NCBI RefSeq assembly: GCF_014696925.1
Contig: NZ_JACJQY010000028.1
Coordinates: forward strand, 1-64,000
Reading direction: 5' to 3'
Length of the DNA: 64,000 nucleotides
DNA from: Phormidium tenue FACHB-1050
GTDB taxonomy: Bacteria > Cyanobacteriota > Cyanobacteriia > Pseudanabaenales > Pseudanabaenaceae
Each line of letters begins with the position of its first letter. The stretch's first letter is position 1. A program made the position numbers and the translations under genes. Positions 44,106 through 52,457 of this stretch are shown here, piece after piece. The notes under the pieces were generated by a model. It was given only the letters and a program-made list of their open reading frames with translations. It was not told where the DNA came from and did not search any database.

Positions 44106-44161
44106 AAAGGGCGCAATTTCAAAAATTAAAGTTTAAAGTTTACTGTGATAAGTACAAATCT

Positions 44162-44545
44162 ATGGCTACTACAAGACGAGTTGCGCGTGTTGCTGAATTA
44201 ATTAAGCGAGAAGTCAGCAATATGTTGCTCAAAGATATTAAAGACGATCGCGTAGGTATGGGCATGGTCAGTGTCACCGATGCCGAACTATCAGGCGATC
44301 TCCAACATGTGAAAATTTTTGTCAGTATTTACGGTACTGAAGAAGCAAGACAGCAAACTATGGAAGCCTTAGCCTCAGCTACGGGGTTTATCAAACGTGA
44401 AGTTGGTCAAAGACTAGCCTTGCGCCGTGTGCCTGAAGTTGTCTTCCATGAAGATCGCTCCTTTGAACGTGGTGTGAAGGTGCTGTCTCTCATCAATCAA
44501 CTCAGCCGTGAACGTGAAGAAAAGGAGTCGAACCCCAGTGATTGA
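44162..44545 (+). CDS. rbfA: Ribosome-binding factor A
   Basis: A 127-residue KH-fold protein for late 30S maturation and cold growth. The N-terminus is [35 protein letters not shown] and [20 protein letters not shown] are diagnostic. Its stop overlaps the likely GTG start of the downstream ExbB-like gene. Confidence 0.93.
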   Translation: MATTRRVARVAELIKREVSNMLLKDIKDDRVGMGMVSVTDAELSGDLQHVKIFVSIYGTEEARQQTMEALASATGFIKREVGQRLALRRVPEVVFHEDRSFERGVKVLSLINQLSREREEKESNPSD

Positions 44546-45164
44546 GTTGATCAAGGCGGGTGGGCCGATCATGTACCCACTCATAGCGCTATCAGTGTTT
44601 GCTTTGGCTGGGATCATGGAGAGGCTAATTTTTTGGTTCGACATCATTAAGCAAGAACAAAAAACTGCTGAGAATATTTTGGCGATCGCTCGTCAAGATT
44701 TAAAACTCGCCGCAGTGGCGGCTGAGCAGTCCTTAAAAGTCCCTGTGGCAAGGTTTTTACATGCTCCTCTAGCTTTAGAAAATCCTGAACCTGAGCTTTT
44801 TCGCCTCGCGCTTGAAAGTAAGGCTGATGAAGAACTATCAGGAATGCTCAAGGGTGAAAAATTACTAGAAGCAGCAATTACACTCGCGCCTTTGTTGGGG
44901 CTGCTAGGAACTGTAACAGGGCTGATTGCTTCCTTTGGTTCTCTGAAAATTGGTGATGTTGCGGCTAATGCGAAGTCGGGTTCACTAACCGAAGGTATTG
45001 CTGAAGCGTTAATTACGACTGCGGCAGGGCTAATTATTGCCATTTTTGCTTCGGCATTTCACCGTTTATTTTTGGCTCTCCAAGATCAGCAAAGCAAGCT
45101 ATTTATGAAGTTTGGCAATCAGTTAGAGCTAATCTATCGTCAAAATTGGCAACGCCAAGAGTAG
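44538..45164 (+). CDS. MotA/TolQ/ExbB-type proton channel protein
   Basis: A 208-residue inner-membrane protein with three hydrophobic segments: [37 protein letters not shown] (the conserved channel helix) and [19 protein letters not shown]. The GTG at 44538, read as [12 protein letters not shown], has AAAGGAG 11 bp upstream and overlaps the rbfA stop (GTGATTGA). Frames starting further upstream only extend into rbfA. Such proteins use the proton gradient to energise TonB-like or Tol-like partners. No exbD or tolR follows, so the partner must be elsewhere. Confidence 0.85.
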   Translation: MIELIKAGGPIMYPLIALSVFALAGIMERLIFWFDIIKQEQKTAENILAIARQDLKLAAVAAEQSLKVPVARFLHAPLALENPEPELFRLALESKADEELSGMLKGEKLLEAAITLAPLLGLLGTVTGLIASFGSLKIGDVAANAKSGSLTEGIAEALITTAAGLIIAIFASAFHRLFLALQDQQSKLFMKFGNQLELIYRQNWQRQE

Positions 45165-45187
45165 CTATAGCTACTCTTAAAACCTAA

Positions 45188-45222
45188 GAAGCGGTGGCGG
45201 CGCTTCGCGTCGCCACCGCTTC
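45188..45222. repeat. GC-rich palindrome after ExbB-like gene
   Basis: GAAGCGGTGGCG arms with a CGCTTCGCG centre form a near-perfect 16-bp stem with a TTC loop. Confidence 0.7.
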
Positions 45223-45232
45223 TATATACTAA

Positions 45233-45267
45233 GCAAAAAAAGAGGTGCTTTGCACCTCTTTTTTTGC
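45233..45267. terminator. Bidirectional terminator
   Basis: GCAAAAAAAGAGGTGC-TTT-GCACCTCTTTTTTTGC is a perfect 16-bp stem with A/T tracts on both sides. It lies between the convergent ExbB-like and carotenoid oxygenase genes, so it can serve both. The right end is 3 bp from the oxygenase stop. Confidence 0.85.
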
Positions 45268-45270
45268 TTG

Positions 45271-46695
45271 CTACGATCGCCAAGTACCATGAAAGCCCAT
45301 TGGCACAATACTGGGCAGAGCTAAACGACAAATCGGTTCGGAATCTAGGCGATCGCTATCAAATACCCATACTTCTGAACATTGGCGATCGCCATCAAAC
45401 ACAACTGTAATTACATAACCGCGATCGGGATTGCTGGAATCAGGGGCAAATAATGGCTCCATCGGATAGCAATTTGCACCCAGATCAGCTTCGATGAGAG
45501 TATGCGTTTGGTAATCGTAACGAGCGATCGCTCCAAATAGCTCTTGATTAATCACCGCATCAGGACGCTGAATTGAGAGATAGGTGTAGCGAGAGTTTTG
45601 ACCAACTTCAGCAGGAGCCACACTAGGAAACTCAGAACCGCGATCTAGCAATTGCGAAGCTTCGAGAAATTCACCTGTTTGCGGATCGAGTCGCATTTGC
45701 CAGAGAGTGCCTTTGGCTTTGGTTTTAGTTTGTCCAGAGGCAACTTCTTTAAGAAATTGATTGGTGGTGAAATCAGGATAGCGGATTAAATCAAAGACTA
45801 CATTGCCATCGCGATCACTATAGCCATTACCAAAATGCCATTGAAACCAATGCTCAGCAACGTTACGACTAACCAATTCAAGATTATGACGATTGAATAC
45901 TAAAATTTCAGTCCCTTCTTGGGGCTTCCATTGCAATGACTCGCTGTAACTCTGTAAGTTTAGCAATACAGGAAATGGATTCATCCGCAAAGGTGGTACG
46001 CAAAAGATCAGGTAATCTCCAGCTAGTACAAAGTCATGAATCATTGGTATTCCATGCAAAGTTACCTGATTCTTTTTTAGCAGCTTACCTGTGCGATCGC
46101 TACGGTAAATATGTAACGTCGCATTCTTTCCATAGGAAAGTCCAAAATTGAAAATCTCGCCTGTAAGAGGATCACGCTTCGGATGAGCCGAATAAGGCAA
46201 CCGATTTTCCAGTCCTTCTAGATTTTCTAAACCATAGGTTTCGAGAGTCTCTAAGTCTAAAGCATGGGGTAAGCCCCCTTCCCAAAGGGCAAGTAGCTTG
46301 TCGGGTAATGCTAAAACGGAAGTATTCGCCACATTCTTAGATGACTTACCGAAACGTTGTAGCCACGAACCAGTGGCAACCATGCCGTAATTGCCATAAA
46401 TTAATTTATTGGCGCGTTCTTCTTCTAAATATCCTTCAGTTTGCACATAGCGATAGGTAGCACGAGCTTGTCCTTCTGCAAAATGTACGGCAAGAATTGC
46501 ACCATCACCATCAAACCAATGTCCCACTTTTAATCCGCCACGTTCTAATCGTGCAGGACCATTACGATAAAGAGAACCTTTAAGAGATTCAGGAATCTTG
46601 CCAGAAATAGTTGAGAGTTGGGTGAGCGGGAATTCTGTAGCTGGTTTCGCGATCGCCTTTGCCCAAGATGTTTGTCTTTGAGTAGTTGTAGTCAT
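45271..46695 (-). CDS. Carotenoid cleavage oxygenase
   Basis: A 474-residue non-haem iron enzyme of the RPE65/CCD family that cleaves carotenoids or apocarotenoids to aldehydes such as retinal. The four iron-ligand histidine regions are visible: SAHPKRDP, MIHDFVL, WFQWHFGNGY and, at the C-terminus, MGFHGTW. LKGSLYRNGPARLERGG and HWFDGDG are typical of the N-terminus. The ATG at 46695 is preferred because a GGAGA lies 6-7 bp upstream. The longer frame begins four codons earlier, with its own GGAGAA inside. The substrate is unknown. Confidence 0.9.
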   Translation of the reverse strand: MTTTTQRQTSWAKAIAKPATEFPLTQLSTISGKIPESLKGSLYRNGPARLERGGLKVGHWFDGDGAILAVHFAEGQARATYRYVQTEGYLEEERANKLIYGNYGMVATGSWLQRFGKSSKNVANTSVLALPDKLLALWEGGLPHALDLETLETYGLENLEGLENRLPYSAHPKRDPLTGEIFNFGLSYGKNATLHIYRSDRTGKLLKKNQVTLHGIPMIHDFVLAGDYLIFCVPPLRMNPFPVLLNLQSYSESLQWKPQEGTEILVFNRHNLELVSRNVAEHWFQWHFGNGYSDRDGNVVFDLIRYPDFTTNQFLKEVASGQTKTKAKGTLWQMRLDPQTGEFLEASQLLDRGSEFPSVAPAEVGQNSRYTYLSIQRPDAVINQELFGAIARYDYQTHTLIEADLGANCYPMEPLFAPDSSNPDRGYVITVVFDGDRQCSEVWVFDSDRLDSEPICRLALPSIVPMGFHGTWRS

Positions 46696-46730
46696 GATAT
46701 TCTCCAATGAATAAATTTCTATTGATTAAT

Positions 46731-46894
46731 TGATGTTACGTGGAAGGAATTCCTATAATGGCATAGGTTTGGGGCAACCACGGGGGCACAGCCCCTACGA
46801 GAATCTTTGAATTTTGGAGTAGGGGCAATCCCCCCGTGGTTGCCCTGCTTCGCTACCAGCAAGAGATTCATCATGTGCGTTCCACGTAACATCA
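46731..46894. mobile_element. 164-bp MITE-like element with 15-bp terminal inverted repeats
   Basis: The perfect terminal inverted repeats are TGATGTTACGTGGAA (46731-46745) and TTCCACGTAACATCA (46880-46894). A TGATTAA heptamer sits one base outside each end (46723-46729 and 46896-46902), consistent with a target duplication. The interior is a large inverted repeat: GGGGCAACCACGGGGG...CCCCCCGTGGTTGCCC. No protein is encoded. The right flank carries the cupin stop codon. Confidence 0.75.
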
Positions 46895-46898
46895 GTGA

Positions 46899-47363
46899 TT
46901 AAGAGAGATAAGGAATTCCATTCTTATGGGTAAATTGCCAGCCTTGCTCTGAAGCGATCGCAATCAGATCATCATCGGGATAGGTTGCGGAATCATCAGG
47001 AGTGCGATCGCCTATTTCTAGATAAGTAGCAACTTCGTCACTATGGTTATAGAGACAATGCCCATTAGCCTCACCCGCAGGAAATCCCGCCGCTTGTCCC
47101 GTTTGTAAAATTGATTCTCCAGCTTCGGTAATCAGGGTTAGCTCTCCTGATAATACATAGATAAACTCATCTTGCTTGGTGTGCCAGTGACGCAGAGCAG
47201 ATCGAGATTTTGGGGACAGGGTGGTCAAATTTACACCAAAGTTTTTTAGTCCTGTTGCCTCACCTAAACGCTTTTTTTCACGTCCAGAAACTACTGGTTT
47301 GAAGCGATCGGGATAGTTAGAACCTGTGCGGCTAGGTAATTGATTAGGATCGATGATAGTCAT
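46899..47363 (-). CDS. Cupin-domain protein
   Basis: A 154-residue single-cupin protein. Cupin motif 1 is RHWHTKQDEFIYVLSGELTL (histidines and glutamate for a metal), and motif 2 is FPAGEANGHCLYNHS. The C-terminal part, with LIAIASEQGWQFTHKNGIPY, looks like a short cap. The start at 47363 (MTIIDPNQLPSRTG) avoids overlap with the DUF1963 gene and begins the conserved region. Such proteins often isomerise sugars or bind small ligands, and the function is unassigned. It is probably the last gene of a three-gene unit with 47395 and 48227. Confidence 0.78.
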   Translation of the reverse strand: MTIIDPNQLPSRTGSNYPDRFKPVVSGREKKRLGEATGLKNFGVNLTTLSPKSRSALRHWHTKQDEFIYVLSGELTLITEAGESILQTGQAAGFPAGEANGHCLYNHSDEVATYLEIGDRTPDDSATYPDDDLIAIASEQGWQFTHKNGIPYLS

Positions 47364-47394
47364 AGTGATGGGTTCATCAATTGGGTTTAGTTCA

Positions 47395-48255
47395 TCAATA
47401 GCATTGGAGAATAGTCCATAATTCATCAAATCGTTTTGATGGAAGTGATGATTCTCGAATCCAGAAATAGAGCCTTCCCATATCTCCCCACATCATCTCT
47501 ACATCGTCATCAGAATCTAACTGAAGTAGAAGCACCCAATCAGAAGCACTAGCCTCCAAGTCTTTAGCAATCAGATCATTGTTTTCACTTGCATCACCAT
47601 AGTTAAGCCCTTGGGAAGTAAGTTGGCATTCTAGTTGCATATCTCCTTGAATATTCGCTGAATGTCCAAAAAACTGATGCATTGGTGCATCTCCTGACAT
47701 CACTTTGCCAACATCTTCAATTAGGTTTAGATAATTATCTAAACTATCTTGAGGAATCGCCATTTGCTCAAATGCTAAAGAATCATAGCTAGGTAGAGAT
47801 AATACTTCACGAAATTGCAGAGCATAAGGAGAGAATAGCCAGCCATTGTCGATGTCTGCACCTTCTGGCAATGAAGACGGAATTAGATTGTCAGTGGAAG
47901 GATGATAAATAATTGCAGAACTTCCCCGATCGCTTGGATCAAACCCCCAAGGTTGCTCGATCGCATCGTAAAAGAAGTAAAGCATTCCAGAATTCGGTAG
48001 ATCCTTTGCAGAACCAAAGCCCTGTAAGTCCGCACAGTTGATCTGAGCTAAAAAGCTAAGCGGACGTTCTTGCCATAACACCCATTGAAAATCTGCTGGC
48101 ACATCAGGTAAACCACCAAAGCGAGAAATACCAATTACGCCTTCTTGAAAATCCACTTTGGAAACATGAATAGCTGGCTTGATTTCTGATTCGATGCGAT
48201 CGGCAAACAGACCTAAATTATGTTTGTTAATTAGTTGTGAGATTTGGTTGTTCAT
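47395..48255 (-). CDS. DUF1963 (YwqG-family) protein
   Basis: A 286-residue protein of the YwqG family. ISRFGGLPDVPADFQWVLWQ, LSFLAQINCADLQGF and GMLYFFYDAIEQPWGFDPSDRG are the family signature. LLLQLDSDDDVEMMWGDMGRLYFWI is the C-terminal signature. The role is unknown. Related proteins turn up in polymorphic-toxin immunity contexts and in housekeeping ones. It overlaps the epimerase gene by 29 bp, implying co-transcription. Confidence 0.85.
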   Translation of the reverse strand: MNNQISQLINKHNLGLFADRIESEIKPAIHVSKVDFQEGVIGISRFGGLPDVPADFQWVLWQERPLSFLAQINCADLQGFGSAKDLPNSGMLYFFYDAIEQPWGFDPSDRGSSAIIYHPSTDNLIPSSLPEGADIDNGWLFSPYALQFREVLSLPSYDSLAFEQMAIPQDSLDNYLNLIEDVGKVMSGDAPMHQFFGHSANIQGDMQLECQLTSQGLNYGDASENNDLIAKDLEASASDWVLLLQLDSDDDVEMMWGDMGRLYFWIRESSLPSKRFDELWTILQCY

Positions 48256-49237
48256 ACATTCTAAAACCTTGTTTTAAACTGTCTTGCGCCAAAAGATGTT
48301 GGCGATACCACGCAATTGTATGGCGAATTGCTTCACGATGCGGTGTGGCAATATCACCAAAGACCCTGACAAACTTAGAACTATCAACAACAAAGGGATT
48401 CTCAAACTGATACATCATCTCGATTGATTCCGCAGCTTCAGGAATAAAAACAGCACCGATTCGCATCATCAATTTGCCCATGCCATTCATTTTTGCTGGC
48501 AATTCCAATTCCTCAAAGAGAATATTCAACATTTCCCTTGTGGAGATTGTTGGTGCATTAGGCACATGCCAGACTTGCCCGATCGCCTCGTCACGCTCTC
48601 CCAAAATGATCATCGCTCTAGCAAAATCTCGGATATAGGTATAGGTATGGGGCAAATCCAAGTTCCCGATCGCTTCTGCTGTTTTGCCTTGAATTGCAGG
48701 AATAAACACGCGATCGCCAAATACAGAATTGAGAACACCTTCACCATAAAAATCAGAGGATCTGGCGATCGCTACTTTGGCTTTGCCTTCACGATGAGCC
48801 GACATCAAGGTTTCCGCAAGAGCCGCCCGCATTTTGCCCTTATTGGTATGCGCTGTATAGGGAAGATCTTCATGCATTGGTTCTTTGACCTTGCCGTAGC
48901 CATAGAGACTATCGCCATATATCAACTTCGCGCCGCTAGCGATCGCCCCAGCGAGAATTCCTTGCTGCAATGGTGGAAATTCCTGAACCCAAGCTTTGAA
49001 GTTATACTTTGGCCCCGCACAGTGATAAATCACCTCTGCACCTTGGCAAACTCTCTGCGTAAAGCTGGGATTAGTTGCATCACCAATCTCTAGCACTATT
49101 CCTTGAGGCAACTGTACTTGATTATGGCGATTGACCATTCGCACTTTTTTGCCCTGCGCGATCAGTTGATGGGCGATCGCCATGCCCAATGCACCTGTAC
49201 CAAAAATAACGTGAAGTCCGTCCCGAGAAGCGTTCAT
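48227..49237 (-). CDS. NAD(P)-dependent epimerase/dehydratase-like protein
   Basis: A 336-residue extended short-chain dehydrogenase. The dinucleotide motif is VIFGTGALGMAIAHQL (an atypical GxGxxG), the acidic/polar residue after beta2 is in VRMVNRHN, and the active-site tyrosine region is YGDSLYGYGK. The start at 49237 (MNASRDGLH) is supported by AGGAG 8 bp upstream. The longer frame runs through the palindrome at 49292. It is divergent from the PadR gene at 49468 with a shared operator-like inverted repeat. It is probably controlled by that regulator. Confidence 0.85.
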   Translation of the reverse strand: MNASRDGLHVIFGTGALGMAIAHQLIAQGKKVRMVNRHNQVQLPQGIVLEIGDATNPSFTQRVCQGAEVIYHCAGPKYNFKAWVQEFPPLQQGILAGAIASGAKLIYGDSLYGYGKVKEPMHEDLPYTAHTNKGKMRAALAETLMSAHREGKAKVAIARSSDFYGEGVLNSVFGDRVFIPAIQGKTAEAIGNLDLPHTYTYIRDFARAMIILGERDEAIGQVWHVPNAPTISTREMLNILFEELELPAKMNGMGKLMMRIGAVFIPEAAESIEMMYQFENPFVVDSSKFVRVFGDIATPHREAIRHTIAWYRQHLLAQDSLKQGFRMYEQPNLTTN

Positions 49238-49291
49238 GATTTGAGTCTCCTGTAACAAGATAGTGATATGGCAATCTTCAATAGTTTGTGG

Positions 49292-49348
49292 AGGGCTTCG
49301 ACTTCGCTCAGCCAGCTTGTACCGTCGGCTGAGCGAAGTCGAAGCCCT
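49292..49348. repeat. 22-bp-stem palindrome in the epimerase leader
   Basis: The arm AGGGCTTCGACTTCGCTCAG..CC and its complement enclose a 13-nt loop. It lies about 55 bp upstream of the epimerase ATG, so it could form in its mRNA leader. Confidence 0.7.
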
Positions 49349-49383
49349 GTTTTTTGAATTGTCTGTAGTATTCAACTAAGCTA

Positions 49384-49435
49384 ATATGCACTTAGTTGAA
49401 TATATTCAATAATGTATACTCAACTAAGTGCATAT
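49384..49435. promoter_or_regulatory. PadR operator candidate
   Basis: A perfect 16-bp inverted repeat: ATATGCACTTAGTTGA (49384-49399) and TCAACTAAGTGCATAT (49420-49435), 20 bp apart. It lies 32 bp upstream of the padR-type ATG in the divergent promoter region. PadR regulators usually bind such palindromes near their own gene. Confidence 0.7.
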
Positions 49436-49467
49436 GTCAACCCTGATTATCGTTAATTTCAAAAAAC

Positions 49468-50007
49468 ATGTCCCTTGCTTACGCTCTCTTGGTTTCACTG
49501 GTTCAGGAACCGAAAAGTGGTTATGACCTCGCCAAACAATTTGATGGATCGGTGGGATTTTTCTGGCAAGCTACTCACCAGCAGATTTATCGAGAGCTAA
49601 CCAAACTAGAGCAGCAAAGTCTTATCTCTGCCGAAGCGATCGCCCAAGAGGGACGACCAGACAAAAAAATATTTTCAGTTACAGATTTAGGTTTGTCGCA
49701 TCTAAAAATATGGCTACTGCAATCTAGTGACGTTGCACCTGTAAAAGATGAGTTTTTGCTTAAAATTTATGCTGGGTATTTAATCCCTGAAGAGGCGATC
49801 GCCCAAAAAATCAAAGATCATCGCCAACTACATCAACAACAACTGGAAATTTATCAAGCGATCGAGCGTAACTTTTTTAGTTCACCTCAAGATTGTCCTA
49901 AAGAGTCTCGTTTTGCCTATTTAACACTCCGACGAGGGATTAACTTTGAAAAAGGTTGGATCGATTGGTGCGATGAAACCTTGGAGATTCTGGGTACTTG
50001 GCAATAA
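49468..50007 (+). CDS. PadR-family transcriptional regulator
   Basis: A 179-residue regulator. The N-terminal winged helix is LAYALLVSLVQEPKSGYDLAK, then FFWQATHQQIYRELTKLEQQ and a wing GRPDKKIFSVTDLG. The C-terminal helical domain (VKDEFLLKIYAGYL..) is used for dimerisation. It is divergent from the epimerase-DUF1963-cupin unit and shares an operator-like inverted repeat. It is likely to repress itself and that unit. The inducer is unknown. Confidence 0.9.
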   Translation: MSLAYALLVSLVQEPKSGYDLAKQFDGSVGFFWQATHQQIYRELTKLEQQSLISAEAIAQEGRPDKKIFSVTDLGLSHLKIWLLQSSDVAPVKDEFLLKIYAGYLIPEEAIAQKIKDHRQLHQQQLEIYQAIERNFFSSPQDCPKESRFAYLTLRRGINFEKGWIDWCDETLEILGTWQ

Positions 50008-50054
50008 CTCAAAAGACAAATTTGGAAGCAGACAAGGATCTCGATTCAATCTTA

Positions 50055-50158
50055 TATAGCTGTCGCCATTCTTGTTAGGACATAAAACCCAAATAGTGTG
50101 AGGCGGCGCTTCGCGCCGCCTCACACTATTTGGCCTAATACACTTGACTACAGCTATA
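50055..50158. repeat. MITE-like element, family II
   Basis: A 104-bp element. The ends are TATAGCTGT...ACAGCTATA. Internal arms are TTAGGACATAAAACCC and GGCCTAATAC around a GC-rich palindrome AGTGTGAGGCGGCGC and its complement. Its last four bases TATA are shared with the start of the next element. A half copy lies at 39549-39583. Confidence 0.7.
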
Positions 50159-50251
50159 GCAAAGCAAGTTTTGCTATCGAGTGGTGGCGCTTCGTGCCGC
50201 CACTCGATTCTGTGGTTTTGGTTTGTACTAGCTAACTCTTTTTTTGCTATA
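50155..50251 (-). repeat. MITE-like element, family I, copy 3 (inverted)
   Basis: Read on the minus strand it starts TATAGCAAAAAAAGAGTTAG, then CTAGTACAAACCAAAACCAC, a central ATCGAGTGGCGGC palindrome, and ends AGCAAAACTTGCTTTGCTAT. The TTTATGTCCTA part is missing. Confidence 0.75.
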
Positions 50252-50385
50252 GATTTGAAGATTTAGTTATGAAAGGATAGTTGTGGCAAAGCCACAACTA
50301 TCCTTTTGGTTTTTAGAGTGGCGATCGCGGATCGCTAGGTTAAACTTTAAGTAAAACTAAAAATCCAAATAGACTATAAAAATCA

Positions 50386-50574
50386 ATGAGCGACAAGATT
50401 GTATGGACTGCTGAAGCTGAAGCTAAGCTAAAAGATATTCCTTTTTTTGTGCGTCCTTTCGCCCGTAAAAAGATTGAAAAATATGCTCAAGATAATAGTT
50501 TCTCGCCAATTACAGTCGAGATTTACGATCAAGCTAAAAAAATGTTCAATAAAAAATACGACCAAATGAATTAA
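50386..50574 (+). CDS. PCP-reductase-like mini-protein
   Basis: A 62-residue protein resembling the small C-terminal domain of light-independent protochlorophyllide reductase ChlB/BchB (PCP_red family): WTAEAEAKLKDIPFFVRPFA, then RKKIEKYAQDNSFSPITVE. In ChlB this domain helps form the active complex. A stand-alone copy may bind chlorophyll precursors or protein partners. The function is unknown. It is probably transcribed alone between repeat elements. Confidence 0.75.
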   Translation: MSDKIVWTAEAEAKLKDIPFFVRPFARKKIEKYAQDNSFSPITVEIYDQAKKMFNKKYDQMN

Positions 50575-50600
50575 AAAACCAACCCAGTAATGGTTTGAAG

Positions 50601-50629
50601 ATCACAAAATGGCGCTGCCATTTTGTGAT
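50601..50629. repeat. Palindrome before the GspE/PilB-like gene
   Basis: ATCACAAAATGGC-GCT-GCCATTTTGTGAT has a 13-bp perfect stem. The same CACAAAATGGC arm occurs near 39520, and a related ATAAAATGGC-type arm occurs near 342. Confidence 0.7.
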
Positions 50630-50687
50630 TAGGGCAAAGCCCTTATTATTAAAATAGGGAAAGCTTCTAACACAGAGCTTATAAAAT

Positions 50688-52382
50688 ATGAGTCAAACAT
50701 CTGAGCAGTCAGTAGGGGAATCAGTCTGGAAAAGACTGCGTCATGGCAACATTGCAACCTGCGAAGAAGCATTACAATTTCTAGTAAATATTGAAGGAAA
50801 TGTGAATTTGGATTGGCTTGACCAAGATCTAACTCACCGTTTCTTTCGAGTATTTGAAGACCGTAGTATATTGCAGCCTGTAATTCCATTATTACTATGG
50901 CGTAATTGCTTTTATGTTGGCAGCCCAAAAACTCTAAACGATGACCACATCAAGCTGATCAGCGATCGCACCTTGACCGAGATCAAAGTGATCAAGATTA
51001 CTACCGATAGCTATCGCAAATGGTTTCGTCATCAAAATATTCCTAATCCTAATCAGATTCATTCAGCACAGGCGATTAATCCACTCACAGGGGAGGCTGA
51101 ACAGGTAGATATTGGTGAAGTTACCGATTTGTATTTGTCGCAAGCTGTAGATCAGACCCGCCGCATTAACGCTTTAATTTCGATCGCTTTGCAGCATCGT
51201 GCTAGTGACATTCACCTAGAGCCAACGCCTACAGGTTTACGAGTTCGCTTTCGCATTGATGGTATTTTGCGCGACATCAAAACCCTACCTCTCGAAATCA
51301 GCCGCAAGATGATTGTTGCCCTCAAGGTGATGTCGGATATGGATATCGCCGATAGTCGTCGCCCTCAAGACGGACGCATTGGCAAAGAATACACCAGTGA
51401 TGAAAGTCTACACCTAAATCTTGATATGCGGGTGAGTACCTTACCCTGTGTATGTGGCGAAAAAGCTGTAATTCGATTATTGCCCCGTGACAACCCTTTT
51501 TCTAATCATTTGGAATGTTTAGGATTTAGCGATCGCCCTCTCAAAATTTATGATAGTTGGCTACGGCAACCCCAAGGATTGATCATCATGACTGGTCCTA
51601 CGGGTTCAGGAAAAACCAGTACTCTTTACACCAGTTTGCAAGCGATCGCCCAAGAACATGTCAATGTAATCACCGTTGAAGATCCCGTTGAATATATCTT
51701 GCCAAATATCACCCAAACTCAAGTTTGTGAACCCGCAGGCATGACCTTTGCGGCAGGATTACGAGCGATTTTACGCCAAGATCCCGATATTGTAATGGTG
51801 GGTGAAGTCCGCGATCCCGAAACTGCGGAAACTGTCGTGCGGGCTGCGCTCACAGGGCATTTAGTCTTATCCACAATGCATACGAACGATGCTGCTAGCG
51901 CCATCCCACGACTTAAGGATTTAGGCCCAGATCCAGGATTGATTAGTGATGCTTTATTAGGTGTGGTCGCTCAGCGTCTAATTCGCAAAAACTGTCCGCA
52001 TTGCTCCGCGCCCCATCAGCCTACATTGGCGGAACTGCAATCCCTGAGACTAGAACGCGAAGATATCGATCCCAGTCATTGGCGTAAAGGTAAAGGTTGT
52101 GAGAAATGCTTTTTTACTGGCTATATTGGGCGTGAAGCTATTGTTGAATTAATCGATATTGATGATGCTTTTCGGCAAATGATTTATGAAGGTACAATCA
52201 CCCAAATGAATCGTTATCTTAATGAAATTGACTTTAATTCATTCCGACTTGCGGCGATCGATAAATTAAATGCGGGTATAACCACAACCGAAGAAATTTT
52301 GCGGGTCTTACCCCGTAGCGCTATATATCGAGTGAACTCACCTACGTCTCGCCAAGCTCATATCAAGGCTATTAACTCATGA
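50688..52382 (+). CDS. GspE/PilB-family secretion ATPase
   Basis: A 564-residue type II secretion/type IV pilus assembly ATPase. The N2 domain has IALQHRASDIHLEPTPTGLRVRFRIDGIL. Walker A is GPTGSGKTSTLY, the Asp box is VITVEDPVEY, Walker B is LRQDPDIVMVGEVRD, and the His box is TGHLVLSTMHTND. A tetracysteine zinc site (C-P-H-C and C-E-K-C) follows. The N-terminal MshEN-like domain of full PilB is short. No pilT, pilC or pilin genes are adjacent, so it is probably a second PilB paralogue. Its function is unassigned. Confidence 0.88.
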   Translation: MSQTSEQSVGESVWKRLRHGNIATCEEALQFLVNIEGNVNLDWLDQDLTHRFFRVFEDRSILQPVIPLLLWRNCFYVGSPKTLNDDHIKLISDRTLTEIKVIKITTDSYRKWFRHQNIPNPNQIHSAQAINPLTGEAEQVDIGEVTDLYLSQAVDQTRRINALISIALQHRASDIHLEPTPTGLRVRFRIDGILRDIKTLPLEISRKMIVALKVMSDMDIADSRRPQDGRIGKEYTSDESLHLNLDMRVSTLPCVCGEKAVIRLLPRDNPFSNHLECLGFSDRPLKIYDSWLRQPQGLIIMTGPTGSGKTSTLYTSLQAIAQEHVNVITVEDPVEYILPNITQTQVCEPAGMTFAAGLRAILRQDPDIVMVGEVRDPETAETVVRAALTGHLVLSTMHTNDAASAIPRLKDLGPDPGLISDALLGVVAQRLIRKNCPHCSAPHQPTLAELQSLRLEREDIDPSHWRKGKGCEKCFFTGYIGREAIVELIDIDDAFRQMIYEGTITQMNRYLNEIDFNSFRLAAIDKLNAGITTTEEILRVLPRSAIYRVNSPTSRQAHIKAINS

Positions 52383-52389
52383 AAAACAA

Positions 52390-52456
52390 AGCCCCACGCG
52401 CCAAGCGCGTAGGGCTTCTAAACAAATAAAAACAAACGCGCTTGGCGCGTTTGTTT
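52390..52456. terminator. Tandem hairpins between convergent genes
   Basis: GCCCCACGCGCC/GCGCGTAGGGC (about 52391-52415) and ACAAACGCGC-TTGG-CGCGTTTGT (about 52430-52454). The second is adjacent to TTTTC on the plus side. They lie between the ATPase gene and the minus-strand DUF427 gene. Confidence 0.6.
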
Positions 52457-52457
52457 T

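Larger units (their letters stand above)
50008..50385. other. Repeat-filled gap
   Basis: No gene. It holds the family II element (50055-50158), the inverted family I MITE (50155-50251) and a short TTGTGGCAAAGCCACAA palindrome at about 50281-50300. Confidence 0.7.
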
